In this document: in pieces, positions 31,935-38,503 of the stretch
Layout: each line of letters opens with the position of its first letter
How positions within the stretch are numbered: position 1 is the first letter of the stretch
Origin: Rhodospirillaceae bacterium
GTDB taxonomy: Bacteria; Pseudomonadota; Alphaproteobacteria; Azospirillales; Azospirillaceae
Direction: 5' to 3'
NCBI GenBank assembly: GCA_029267445.1
Contig: JAJUIU010000034.1
Location: 1-38,503 of the forward strand
DNA: 38,503 bases
Program-made: the position numbers and the translations under genes
Notes under the pieces: model-generated
Told to the model about the DNA's origin: nothing
The model's database searches: none
The model's input: only the letters and a program-made list of their open reading frames with translations

Positions 31935-32702
31935 TCAGGGGGCGAACTGCTCCTTGAGGATGCGTTCCTCCAGGTTCAGCTCCGGGTCGAACAGCAGGGT
32001 GGAGCCCACCGTCCGGTCCTCGAAGACCTCCACCCGCAGCACGTCGCGCACCTCGGTGAAGTCGGCGACGGCGCTGACCGGGCGCTTGTGCGCCTCCAGC
32101 ACGTCGAAGGTGATCCGCGCCTCGTGCGGCAGCAGGGCGCCGCGCCAGCGGCGGGGCCGGAAGGCGCTGATCGGTGTCAAGGCGAGGATGCCCGCCCCCA
32201 GCGGCAGGATCGGCCCATGGGCCGACAGGTTGTAGGCGGTGCTGCCGGCGGGGGTGGAGACCAGGGCGCCATCGCAGGCCAGCTCGTCCAGCCGCACCAC
32301 CCCGTCGACGCTGATCCGCAGTTTCGCCGCCTGCCGCGTCTCGCGCAGCAGCGAAACCTCGTTGAAGGCGAGGCCGTCGGTGGTGCCCGACGCGGTGGTG
32401 GCCAGCATGCGCAGGGGGTTGAGCGTGACGCGCTGGGCCCGGGCGATCCGGTCCGGCAGCCCGTCCTCCCCGTAATCGTTCAGCAGGAACCCGACCGAGC
32501 CCCGGTTCATGCCGTAGATCGGCGTGCCCCGGGCAAGGCATCTATGCACGGTCTCCAGCAGGAACCCGTCGCCGCCCAGGGCCACGACCACGTCGGCCTC
32601 CGCGGCTGGAACACCGCCATGCCGCTCGACCAGCCGGGCGCGGGCGGCCTGGGCGTCCGCCGTCTCGGCCGCGACGAAGGCGAGCCGCGCGGCGGAACTC
32701 AT
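31935..32702 (-). CDS. nadK: NAD kinase
   Basis: NAD kinase phosphorylates NAD to NADP. The 255-residue protein carries the family motif [16 protein letters not shown] (Asp45 in GGDG), the substrate loop [28 protein letters not shown], the second conserved block [39 protein letters not shown], and RPRRWRG. All are as expected, including TPAGSTAYN. The ATG start lies in a 4-base ATGA overlap with the stop of moaA, so translation of the two is coupled. It converges on the FGase gene 11 bases away. Confidence 0.95.
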   Translation of the reverse strand: MSSAARLAFVAAETADAQAARARLVERHGGVPAAEADVVVALGGDGFLLETVHRCLARGTPIYGMNRGSVGFLLNDYGEDGLPDRIARAQRVTLNPLRMLATTASGTTDGLAFNEVSLLRETRQAAKLRISVDGVVRLDELACDGALVSTPAGSTAYNLSAHGPILPLGAGILALTPISAFRPRRWRGALLPHEARITFDVLEAHKRPVSAVADFTEVRDVLRVEVFEDRTVGSTLLFDPELNLEERILKEQFAP

Positions 32703-33775
32703 CCGCCGGTCACGCTCATGTGCCGGCCGACGGCGGGCTGGCGGCGGCGCCGGTCGATGACGAAGTCGTGCCCCTTGGGCTTGCGGGTGATCGCCTCGCG
32801 GATGGCCGCGATCAGCGCGCCGTCGTCGTCCGGGCTCGCCCGCAGCGGGGCGCGCAGATCGGCCGCGTCCTCCTGGCCCAGGCACATGTAGAGGGTGCCG
32901 GTGCAGGTCACCCGCACCCGGTTGCAGCTTTCGCAGAAGTTATGGGTCAGCGGCGTGATGAAGCCGAGCTTGCGGCCCGTCTCCTCGATCCGGACATAGC
33001 GGGCAGGACCGCCGGAGCGGTAGTCGATGTCGGTCAGGGTCCAGCGCCTGGACAGGTCGGCCCGCACCTGGGAGAGGGGCAGATACTGGTCGGCCCGCGT
33101 CTCCCCGCCGCCGTTGCCGTCGATGTCGCCCAGCGGCATGACCTCGATCAGGGTCAGGTCGTGCCCCTCCTCGCCGCACCAGCGGATGAGGTCGTCGAAC
33201 TCCATGTCGTTCACGCCCTTGAGCGCGACGGCGTTGATCTTGACGGCGAGGCCCGCCTCCTTGGCGGCGAGCACGCCCTCCATCACCTGGGCGAAGCGGC
33301 CCCAGCGGGTGATCTGGTGGAACTTGTCGGGGTCCAGCGTGTCCAGGCTGACATTGATCCGGCGGACGCCGGCCGCGCGCAGCTCGTCGGCGTAGCGGGC
33401 GAGCTGGCTGCCGTTCGTGGTCAGCGTCAGCTCCTCCAGGTCGCCCGTGCGCAGATGGCGTCCCAGGCGCCGCACCAGCTCCATGATGTTGCGCCGGACC
33501 AGCGGCTCGCCACCGGTCAGGCGCAGCTTGCGGGTGCCGAGCGCCACGAAGGCGCTGCACAGCCGGTCCAGCTCCTCCAGCGACAGGATCTCCGCCTTCG
33601 GCAGGAAGTGCATGTCCTCCGACATGCAGTAGACGCAGCGGAAGTCGCAACGGTCGGTGACGGAGACGCGGACATAGGTGATCGCGCGGCCGAACGGGTC
33701 CACCAGCGGCTGTCCCGCCGGGCTCAGCAGTCCGGCACGGCCGGCGGGCGTGATCATGCCATCCGCACTCGCCAT
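32699..33775 (-). CDS. moaA: GTP 3',8-cyclase MoaA (molybdenum cofactor biosynthesis)
   Basis: MoaA is a radical-SAM enzyme that starts Moco synthesis from GTP. The 358-residue protein has the cluster motif [10 protein letters not shown] (Cys43, Cys47, Cys50), [45 protein letters not shown] and [14 protein letters not shown]. The second cluster near the C-terminus is [22 protein letters not shown] (two Cys, then one 14 later). It ends in Gly-Gly (SVTGG), typical of MoaA. ATG 33775 follows GGGAGAG; a GTG at 33793 is an alternative. nadK overlaps its 3' end. No other moa, mob or mog gene is in the window. Confidence 0.95.
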   Translation of the reverse strand: MASADGMITPAGRAGLLSPAGQPLVDPFGRAITYVRVSVTDRCDFRCVYCMSEDMHFLPKAEILSLEELDRLCSAFVALGTRKLRLTGGEPLVRRNIMELVRRLGRHLRTGDLEELTLTTNGSQLARYADELRAAGVRRINVSLDTLDPDKFHQITRWGRFAQVMEGVLAAKEAGLAVKINAVALKGVNDMEFDDLIRWCGEEGHDLTLIEVMPLGDIDGNGGGETRADQYLPLSQVRADLSRRWTLTDIDYRSGGPARYVRIEETGRKLGFITPLTHNFCESCNRVRVTCTGTLYMCLGQEDAADLRAPLRASPDDDGALIAAIREAITRKPKGHDFVIDRRRRQPAVGRHMSVTGG

Positions 33776-33998
33776 CGGCTCGCTCTCTCCCACCCCTGGA
33801 CCCGGTCGCGCCCGGGTCTCGTCTTTGCGCGGCTGCCGCGCGGCGCCGTATCAGGGAAGATATAGCGGTCCCGCGCGCCGGCTCCAAGCCATCCTTGCAG
33901 CAGGCCCCGAAGGCACGGATCAGCATCCGGGCGGTTTCCACGGACGTGTGTTGATGCTTAACTTGCCGGGTCGACGCCCGCGGAGGAGACCACCACCC

Positions 33999-36029
33999 AT
34001 GCGCAAGCTGTTGATCGGCATCGCCGTCCTGTTCGTCCTGCTGGTGGTCGCCGTGGTGGCGCTGCCCTTCCTGGTGCCGAAGGACGCGCTGGTGGCACGG
34101 CTGGAGCGGGAGGTGACGGAGCGCACCGGCCATCGGCTGGAGGTTTCCGGACCCGTCGACGTCTCGGTCATCCCCAACCTCGCCGTCACCATGCGGGATG
34201 TGCGCTTCGCCGGGTTCGAGGGCGGCGCCGCGCTGGCGGCCCTGGACCGGCTGGATGTGCGCCTCGCCCTGTGGCCGCTGCTCTCCGGCGAGGTGCGGGT
34301 GGACCGCTTCGTCCTGGTCGAGCCCGTCATCGCGCTGGAGGTGGACGCCAAGGGCCGCACCAACTGGGCGATGAAGCCCCAGGCCCCCGCCCAGCCGCAG
34401 TCGGACGGCGGCGGTGCGGCATCCGTGCAGGAGGTGGTGCTGGGCGATGTGGAGATCGTCGACGGGCGCGTCACCTACACCGACCGGCGCGCCGGCACGA
34501 CCCGGACCGTGGAGAACCTGGACGCCACCGTCGGGCTCGAGGGGCTGGACCGGCCGTTCGTGCTGGACGCGGAGATGGAGCTGGACGGCCGGCCGGTCAC
34601 GGTCGAGGCGCTGGCCCAGCCGGCGCGCGCCCTGATCGAGGGCGGGTCGGCGGAGTTCACCACCCAGGTCGCGGCCGCCGGCGCCAGGCTGGAGCTGAAG
34701 GGCGTGTTGGAACGCCCGACCGCCGGCGATCCCAGCGTCGCGGGCAACATGGCCCTGGCGGTGGGGGACCTTCCGGCGCTGCTGGCCTGGGCCGGCGGCA
34801 CGGAACCGGCCGCCCTGCCGGTGAAAAGCCTTTCCCTCACCAGCGGGCTGCGCGCCTCGCCGAAGCAGGTGGCGCTCTCCGGGATGAAGCTCCAGGCCGA
34901 CGAGATCGCCGCGACCGGCGATCTGGGCGTGGCGCTCGGTGGCGCCCGCCCGGCGGTGAAAGGCAAGCTCGCCGTCAGCGCGCTCGATCTCGACGCGCTG
35001 ATGCCGCCGGCCGGCGGTGCCGCCGCCCCAGCCCCCTCTGCCCCACCGCCCGAAGGCGGATCGCCGTCCCCCGCTGCCGAAGGCTGGAGCCGCGAGCCGA
35101 TCGACCTGTCGGCGCTGCGGACCGTCGACGCCGATGTCGACATCAGCCTCGCCGGCGTGAAGCTGGCGGGGGTGGAGACCGGCGCCACCGCCCTGTCCCT
35201 GGACCTCAACGACGGGCGGCTGCGGACGGCGCTGGCGGACACCGCCGTCTTCGGCGGCACCGTGAAGGGCGAGGCCGCGATCGACAGCCGCGCCGCGATG
35301 CCCGGCTGGCGGGTGAACGCGGCGGTCCAGGGCGTCCAGGCGGAGCCCGTGCTGAAGCGCTTCGCCCAGTTCGACAAGCTGACGGGGACGACGGAGGGCA
35401 AGGTCGATCTGCGGATGGCGGGGGCCAGCGTCTACGACCTGATGCGGACCATGGACGGGGAGGGCGCCTTGCTGTTCCGCGACGGCGCGATCCGGGGCGT
35501 GAACATCGCGGGTCTGGTGCGCAGCGTCACTGGCGGCGCCAGCGAGGGTCCACAACAGACCGACTTCGCGGAGATGGGCGGCACCTTCCAGGTGCGCCAG
35601 GGCACCGCCTCGAACGAGGACTTCCGGCTGATCGCCCCGCTGCTGCGCGTCGGCGGGGGCGGCAAGGTATTCCTGCCGGACCGGCGGGTCGACTTCCGGA
35701 TCGTGCCGCGTCTGGTCGCGTCGATCCAGGGGCAGGGGGCCGCCGAGGCGGACCAGCGCGGCCTGTCGGTCCCGATCCTTATCCAGGGCACATTCGAGAA
35801 CCTGAGCTTCAAGCCAGACCTCGCCGCCATCGCCACCGAGACGCTGAAGGACCCCGCCGCCGTGAAGGAGCAGATCCAGGGCGTGCGGGACGCTGTCCGG
35901 GGGGCGGGCGAGAACGCCAACCCCGGTCAGGCCGTGGAAGGCCTGCTGAAGGGGCTGCTGGGTGGGCAGCGCCAGCAGCAACAGCCGCCGCCACCTCCCT
36001 CGACGGCGCCCCAGCAGGGCGGCCAGTGA
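33999..36029 (+). CDS. AsmA family protein
   Basis: The 676-residue protein has an N-terminal membrane anchor (LLIGIAVLFVLLVVAVVALPFLV). The AsmA domain starts with VPKDALVARLEREVTERTGHRLEVSGPVDVSVIPNLAVTMRDVRFAGFEG and runs to LVEPVIALEVDAKGRTNW. The second part holds the AsmA_2-like C-terminal region (TGTTEGKVDLRMAGASVYDLMRTMDGEGALLFRDGAIRGVNIAGLVRS). A Gln/Pro-rich tail ends it. AsmA proteins are large beta-rich periplasmic tubes thought to move or sort phospholipids between membranes. GGAGGAG precedes the start with a 10-base spacer. It is divergent from moaA and 3 bases from the converging gene at 36033. Confidence 0.93.
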   Translation: MRKLLIGIAVLFVLLVVAVVALPFLVPKDALVARLEREVTERTGHRLEVSGPVDVSVIPNLAVTMRDVRFAGFEGGAALAALDRLDVRLALWPLLSGEVRVDRFVLVEPVIALEVDAKGRTNWAMKPQAPAQPQSDGGGAASVQEVVLGDVEIVDGRVTYTDRRAGTTRTVENLDATVGLEGLDRPFVLDAEMELDGRPVTVEALAQPARALIEGGSAEFTTQVAAAGARLELKGVLERPTAGDPSVAGNMALAVGDLPALLAWAGGTEPAALPVKSLSLTSGLRASPKQVALSGMKLQADEIAATGDLGVALGGARPAVKGKLAVSALDLDALMPPAGGAAAPAPSAPPPEGGSPSPAAEGWSREPIDLSALRTVDADVDISLAGVKLAGVETGATALSLDLNDGRLRTALADTAVFGGTVKGEAAIDSRAAMPGWRVNAAVQGVQAEPVLKRFAQFDKLTGTTEGKVDLRMAGASVYDLMRTMDGEGALLFRDGAIRGVNIAGLVRSVTGGASEGPQQTDFAEMGGTFQVRQGTASNEDFRLIAPLLRVGGGGKVFLPDRRVDFRIVPRLVASIQGQGAAEADQRGLSVPILIQGTFENLSFKPDLAAIATETLKDPAAVKEQIQGVRDAVRGAGENANPGQAVEGLLKGLLGGQRQQQQPPPPPSTAPQQGGQ

Positions 36030-36032
36030 GGC

Positions 36033-36773
36033 TCAGCCGGGCGGAAGGGTGCCGGGCGCCGTCAGCGTCACTTGCCGCGTGCAGCCGGCGAGGGCCTTGA
36101 CGGCCCCGCCTTCGCCGACGATCCGCGCGGCGGCGTCCGCGTCGGTGACCAGGGTGCCCGACAGGATGTGCAGCCCGGCCTGGAACAGGGCCGGGGCCAG
36201 CGGCGTGCCGGGGCCGACGAGGGCGACGGTGAGGGGCGGGTTCCCGGCCGCGAGCGCGAGGTAGCGGGACACGCCGCCGTTCGCCACGGCGGACGCCGTG
36301 ATGACCAGCCCAGCCGCCGCCGCGATGGCCGGGCCGGCCGCATTCTCAGCCAGTTCGCCCGGGCCCGGTTCGCGTTCCACCACCGTGCAGCCGGGAACCC
36401 GGTCCGCGATGCCGGGAAAACGGCCGACGACGACCGTCCGGGACGCGACCGCCCGGAACAGGTCCAGGCCGTTCCCGTCGGTTCCCGCGGGTGCCGCCGC
36501 CGCGCAGGCGGCGTTCACCGCCGCGATCCCGACGGCCACAAGCACCGGGTTGTCCGACCGGACCAGCGCGGCCAGGGCGCGCAGCCCGCCGGCCGCGAGC
36601 CCTCCGGCCCCCTCCGGCGCCTTGCAGCCGGGTGTGCCGCGGTCGGGCGTGTGGGCGAGGCCGCAGGCCCCGTCCGCGTCGACCAGGGTCCAGTTCAGCC
36701 CGACAACGACCCGGCGGACCGGCCGGTCAGCGACCGTGTCCGCGAGGGCGAAGAGCAGGGGATCGGCACCCAT
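36033..36773 (-). CDS. DUF364-like (putative heavy-metal chelation) protein
   Basis: The 246-residue protein fits the DUF4213/DUF364 pair: an N-terminal part with RRVVVGLNWTLVDADGACGLAHTPDRGTPGC, then ALVRSDNPVLVAVGIAAVNAACA. The C-terminal DUF364 part has VVVGRFPGIADRVPGCTVVEREPGPGELAENAAGPAIAAAAGLVITASAVANGGVSRYLALAAGNPPLTVALVGPGTPLAPALFQAGLHILSGTLVTD. Such proteins are suspected of binding metal chelates; the role is unproven. The ATG at 36773 lies 10 bases after the DUF3553 gene's stop. The two are probably coupled, although no strong ribosome site is visible. Confidence 0.8.
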   Translation of the reverse strand: MGADPLLFALADTVADRPVRRVVVGLNWTLVDADGACGLAHTPDRGTPGCKAPEGAGGLAAGGLRALAALVRSDNPVLVAVGIAAVNAACAAAAPAGTDGNGLDLFRAVASRTVVVGRFPGIADRVPGCTVVEREPGPGELAENAAGPAIAAAAGLVITASAVANGGVSRYLALAAGNPPLTVALVGPGTPLAPALFQAGLHILSGTLVTDADAAARIVGEGGAVKALAGCTRQVTLTAPGTLPPG

Positions 36774-36783
36774 CGCGGCCGAC

Positions 36784-36972
36784 CTAGACAAGGTCCGGAT
36801 CGTCGGGGTCGACAACCCGGAGGGTGATCACGGCGGCGTTGATCAGCAACTTGCCCGCGTTCTCGAAGTTCACCGTCACCCGCTGTCCGATCACCGACTG
36901 CACCTGCCCAAGGCCCCAGTCCGGCTGGTCCGGATGGCGCACCAGGGCGCCGGGCACGATCGCGGGGTCCAT
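36784..36972 (-). CDS. Small DUF3553-like protein
   Basis: A 62-residue protein, MDPAIVPGALVRHPDQPDWGLGQVQSVIGQRVTVNFENAGKLLINAAVITLRVVDPDDPDLV. The VRHP..PDWGLGQVQSVIG...TVNFE.AGK segment is the DUF3553 pattern, similar to the small beta-barrel (Tudor-like) domain found at the C-terminus of UvrD/PcrA helicases. In helicases that domain contacts RNA polymerase; a stand-alone copy could bind it too, but this is inference. The ATG at 36972 has AGGTGG 8 bases upstream; an in-frame GTG at 36984 adds four residues. Upstream of the DUF364 gene, divergent from chpT. Confidence 0.8.
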   Translation of the reverse strand: MDPAIVPGALVRHPDQPDWGLGQVQSVIGQRVTVNFENAGKLLINAAVITLRVVDPDDPDLV

Positions 36973-37064
36973 CGCGTTATCCACCTGTTAAGTGTTGTAA
37001 AGCCATGCTCTGGGGCCACAGTCTAGCGTCGCGCCACGGCGGAAGGCAGGCAAGGGGGATGGTC

Positions 37065-37706
37065 ATGGGTGTCACTGGTGATGCGACCCTGGGCGTCCGC
37101 GCGATCGAGCTGCTCTGCTCGCGGCTCTGCCATGATCTCGTCAGCCCCGTTTCCGCCATCAGCAACGGCGTGGAGCTGCTTGAGGAGAGCGGCGTCGACA
37201 TGTCCGACGACGCCATGCAGCTCATCGCCCAAAGCGCCGAGATCGCCTCCCGACGGCTCAAGCTGTTCCGCATGGCCTTCGGTGCGGCGGGCGGACAGGA
37301 CGAGGTCCGGCTGGACGATGTCCGGGCGCTGGTCGACGGCTGGTTCCTGGGTGGGAAGGTCCAGGTGCGCTGGGATGTCGACAGCCTCGACGGCGCGCCG
37401 CGCGGACTTCCCAAGATGATGATGGTGGCCGCCCTGCTGTGCGACGAATCCCTGCCGCTGGGCGGGACCCTGCGCGTGACGGGCCGGGCCGAAGCCGTGG
37501 AATTGGCCGCCGCCGGCCACCGCTGCGCCATCCGGCCGGAGGCGCGGGACGTGCTGTCGGGCCGGGTCGGCGAAGAGGATCTGACCCCGCGCAGCGCCGT
37601 CGCCTACGTCGCCCTGCGCACGGCGGCCCATTACGGCCTGTCGCTCGACATCCGTGAACCGGGGCTGGACCTGCTCTCCATCCACGTCGCCGCGACGACC
37701 GCCTGA
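37065..37706 (+). CDS. chpT: ChpT histidine phosphotransferase
   Basis: ChpT passes phosphate from the hybrid kinase CckA to CtrA and CpdR, which set cell-cycle and motility programs in alphaproteobacteria. The 213-residue protein has the phospho-histidine His23 in LCSRLCHDLVSPVSAISNGVELLEE, the ChpT N-terminal helical bundle, and an ATPase-like C-terminal domain that no longer binds ATP (family PF10090-type). The ATG at 37065 has a GGGGG site 7 bases upstream; an ATG at 37059 is too close to that site. It is followed, after 184 bases, by cheA on the same strand, which fits the link between the CtrA pathway and chemotaxis/motility in this group. Confidence 0.92.
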   Translation: MGVTGDATLGVRAIELLCSRLCHDLVSPVSAISNGVELLEESGVDMSDDAMQLIAQSAEIASRRLKLFRMAFGAAGGQDEVRLDDVRALVDGWFLGGKVQVRWDVDSLDGAPRGLPKMMMVAALLCDESLPLGGTLRVTGRAEAVELAAAGHRCAIRPEARDVLSGRVGEEDLTPRSAVAYVALRTAAHYGLSLDIREPGLDLLSIHVAATTA

Positions 37707-37890
37707 CGGTCACGCCGTCCGTTCCGCGCCATGTGACGGGACAGGGCCTCTTGTCGCATGGTTAATGCGGCATCATCCCTTCGAAAGAGGTAAGATGATT
37801 TTAACTCGAATGTGATTTGTTCGGGTTGCCGGGTCCGATGCGACGCGTCTGGACCTCATCGCCGAGACGGGCTGAGTGCGGGGCTGGACC

Positions 37891-38503
37891 ATGGACGATC
37901 TGCTGAGTGAATTCCTCACCGAGACGAACGAGAACCTTTCGGTGCTCGACGTCGAGCTGGTCCGGTTGGAGCAGAACCCCAACGATCCGGGCCTGCTCAG
38001 CAACATCTTCCGCCTCGTCCACACCATCAAGGGCACCTGCGGCTTCCTCGGCCTGCCCCGCCTGGAATCGGTCGCCCATGCGGCCGAGAACGTGCTTGGC
38101 CGCTTCCGCGACGGCGAACTGGAGGTGACGCCCTACGCGGTGTCACTGATCCTGGAATCCCTGGACACGATCAAGGGCATCCTCTCCGTCCTGGAGAAGA
38201 CGGAATCGGAACCCGCGGGCGACGACCGCGACCTGATCGAGCGCCTGAACGCGATGGCGGAGGGCCGCGAGCTGCCGAAGGCGGGGGCTGCCGCCCAGGC
38301 CACCCCCGCTGCCGCCCCCGTCGAGGAGGCGCCGGCCGCCGAACCGGAAGCGGATGAGTTCGGCTTCGTGCCGGTTCCGGCGAAGAAGGAGGTGCTCGCC
38401 GCCTCGGCCGCCGCACCCGGCCTGGCCCAGGCCCGCGCCGACGCCCCGGGGGCCGCGGCGGCACCGCCGGCCCCGGCGCCCGAGCCTCCGCCGCCGGCTC
38501 CCG
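37891..38503 (+). CDS. cheA: Chemotaxis histidine kinase CheA, N-terminal part (3' end outside window)
   Basis: The frame is open to the right edge (about 204 residues). It starts MDDLLSEFLTETNENLSVLDVEL and reaches the P1 (HPt) domain with phospho-acceptor His44 in IFRLVHTIKGTCGFLGLPRLE, then VAHAAENVLGRFRDGEL. After the P1 domain, from about residue 130, comes a long Pro/Ala/Glu-rich linker; the P2-P5 domains lie beyond the window. CheA receives signals from chemoreceptors and phosphorylates CheY and CheB. The start ATG at 37891 has only a weak GGGG site. The 184-base region before it shows no clear sigma54 or sigma28 element. Confidence 0.93.
   Translation, partial: MDDLLSEFLTETNENLSVLDVELVRLEQNPNDPGLLSNIFRLVHTIKGTCGFLGLPRLESVAHAAENVLGRFRDGELEVTPYAVSLILESLDTIKGILSVLEKTESEPAGDDRDLIERLNAMAEGRELPKAGAAAQATPAAAPVEEAPAAEPEADEFGFVPVPAKKEVLAASAAAPGLAQARADAPGAAAAPPAPAPEPPPPAP

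Noticed and set aside
32940-35981. 1013-codon minus-strand open frame opposite the AsmA gene
   Set aside because: No recognisable domain and shadow-like composition; the plus strand encodes a full AsmA protein with anchor.
36988-37001. CtrA box (TTAA-N7-TTAA) before chpT
   Set aside because: TTAA at 36988 is followed after 7 bases by AAAG, so the second half-site is missing.

Overview
The window is 38.5 kb of high-GC DNA with dense, mostly short-spaced genes. It reads as the chromosome of an alphaproteobacterium, probably of the Rhodospirillales (Azospirillum/Rhodocista-like). The supporting signs are a circularly permuted (two-piece) tmRNA gene, an alpha-type SspB adaptor, the histidine phosphotransferase ChpT of the CtrA relay, a PutA without a DNA-binding domain next to an Lrp-type PutR, and SapC and CreA homologues. 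The genus call is an inference; no rRNA or tRNA gene was found to anchor it. No CRISPR array, insertion sequence, prophage or integron was seen.

Layout. 1-3.7 kb: the 3' end of rpoD with its terminator, an unrecognised lysine-tailed protein, a DUF1080-like protein, a SAM methyltransferase and a TfoX-N protein. 3.7-4.6 kb: sspB and, just upstream on the same strand, the permuted ssrA gene, so a tagging RNA and the adaptor for its tag are neighbours. 4.7-7.4 kb: thyA-folA (thymidylate and folate cycling), a BrnT-like toxin with a helix-turn-helix antitoxin, and a small HExxH protein. 7.5-11.0 kb: a reverse transsulfuration pair (cystathionine beta-synthase and gamma-lyase) coupled to a GNAT acetyltransferase, then a regulated-looking leader with an 8-codon ORF and a YjhX/TopAI-family gene. 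11.1-14.9 kb: divergent putR/putA for proline use.

15.1-17.9 kb holds a two-component pair that looks damaged or rewired. The OmpR-type response regulator has an in-frame amber codon six codons after its phospho-aspartate. The convergent hybrid kinase has HisKA, receiver and HPt domains but no room for an ATPase domain. 18-23.5 kb: a membrane-anchored peptidoglycan-binding protein, a Leu/Val/Phe-type dehydrogenase, topoisomerase IB, an unknown small protein, SapC, a Tat-exported CPFCGC protein behind an OmpR/PhoB-style direct repeat, and an HRDC protein. 23.5-26.9 kb: NfeD/SPFH and AI-2E-family membrane proteins, and CreA. 27-28.8 kb: a 581-residue protein of unknown function behind a good sigma70-like promoter.

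28.8-33.8 kb: an AbrB-family membrane protein coupled to an aspartoacylase-like deacylase, an N-formylglutamate amidohydrolase, and a moaA-nadK overlap. 34-38.5 kb: an AsmA-family protein, a DUF364-like protein with a DUF3553 protein, ChpT, and the start of cheA running off the window.

The points most worth a second look are the sspB/ssrA pair with its tag ANDNVASDLRMAA, the amber-interrupted regulator facing a kinase without a catalytic domain, the operator/mini-ORF leader before the YjhX-family gene, the BrnT/HTH module, and the GTTACAC-N4-GTTACAC repeat.
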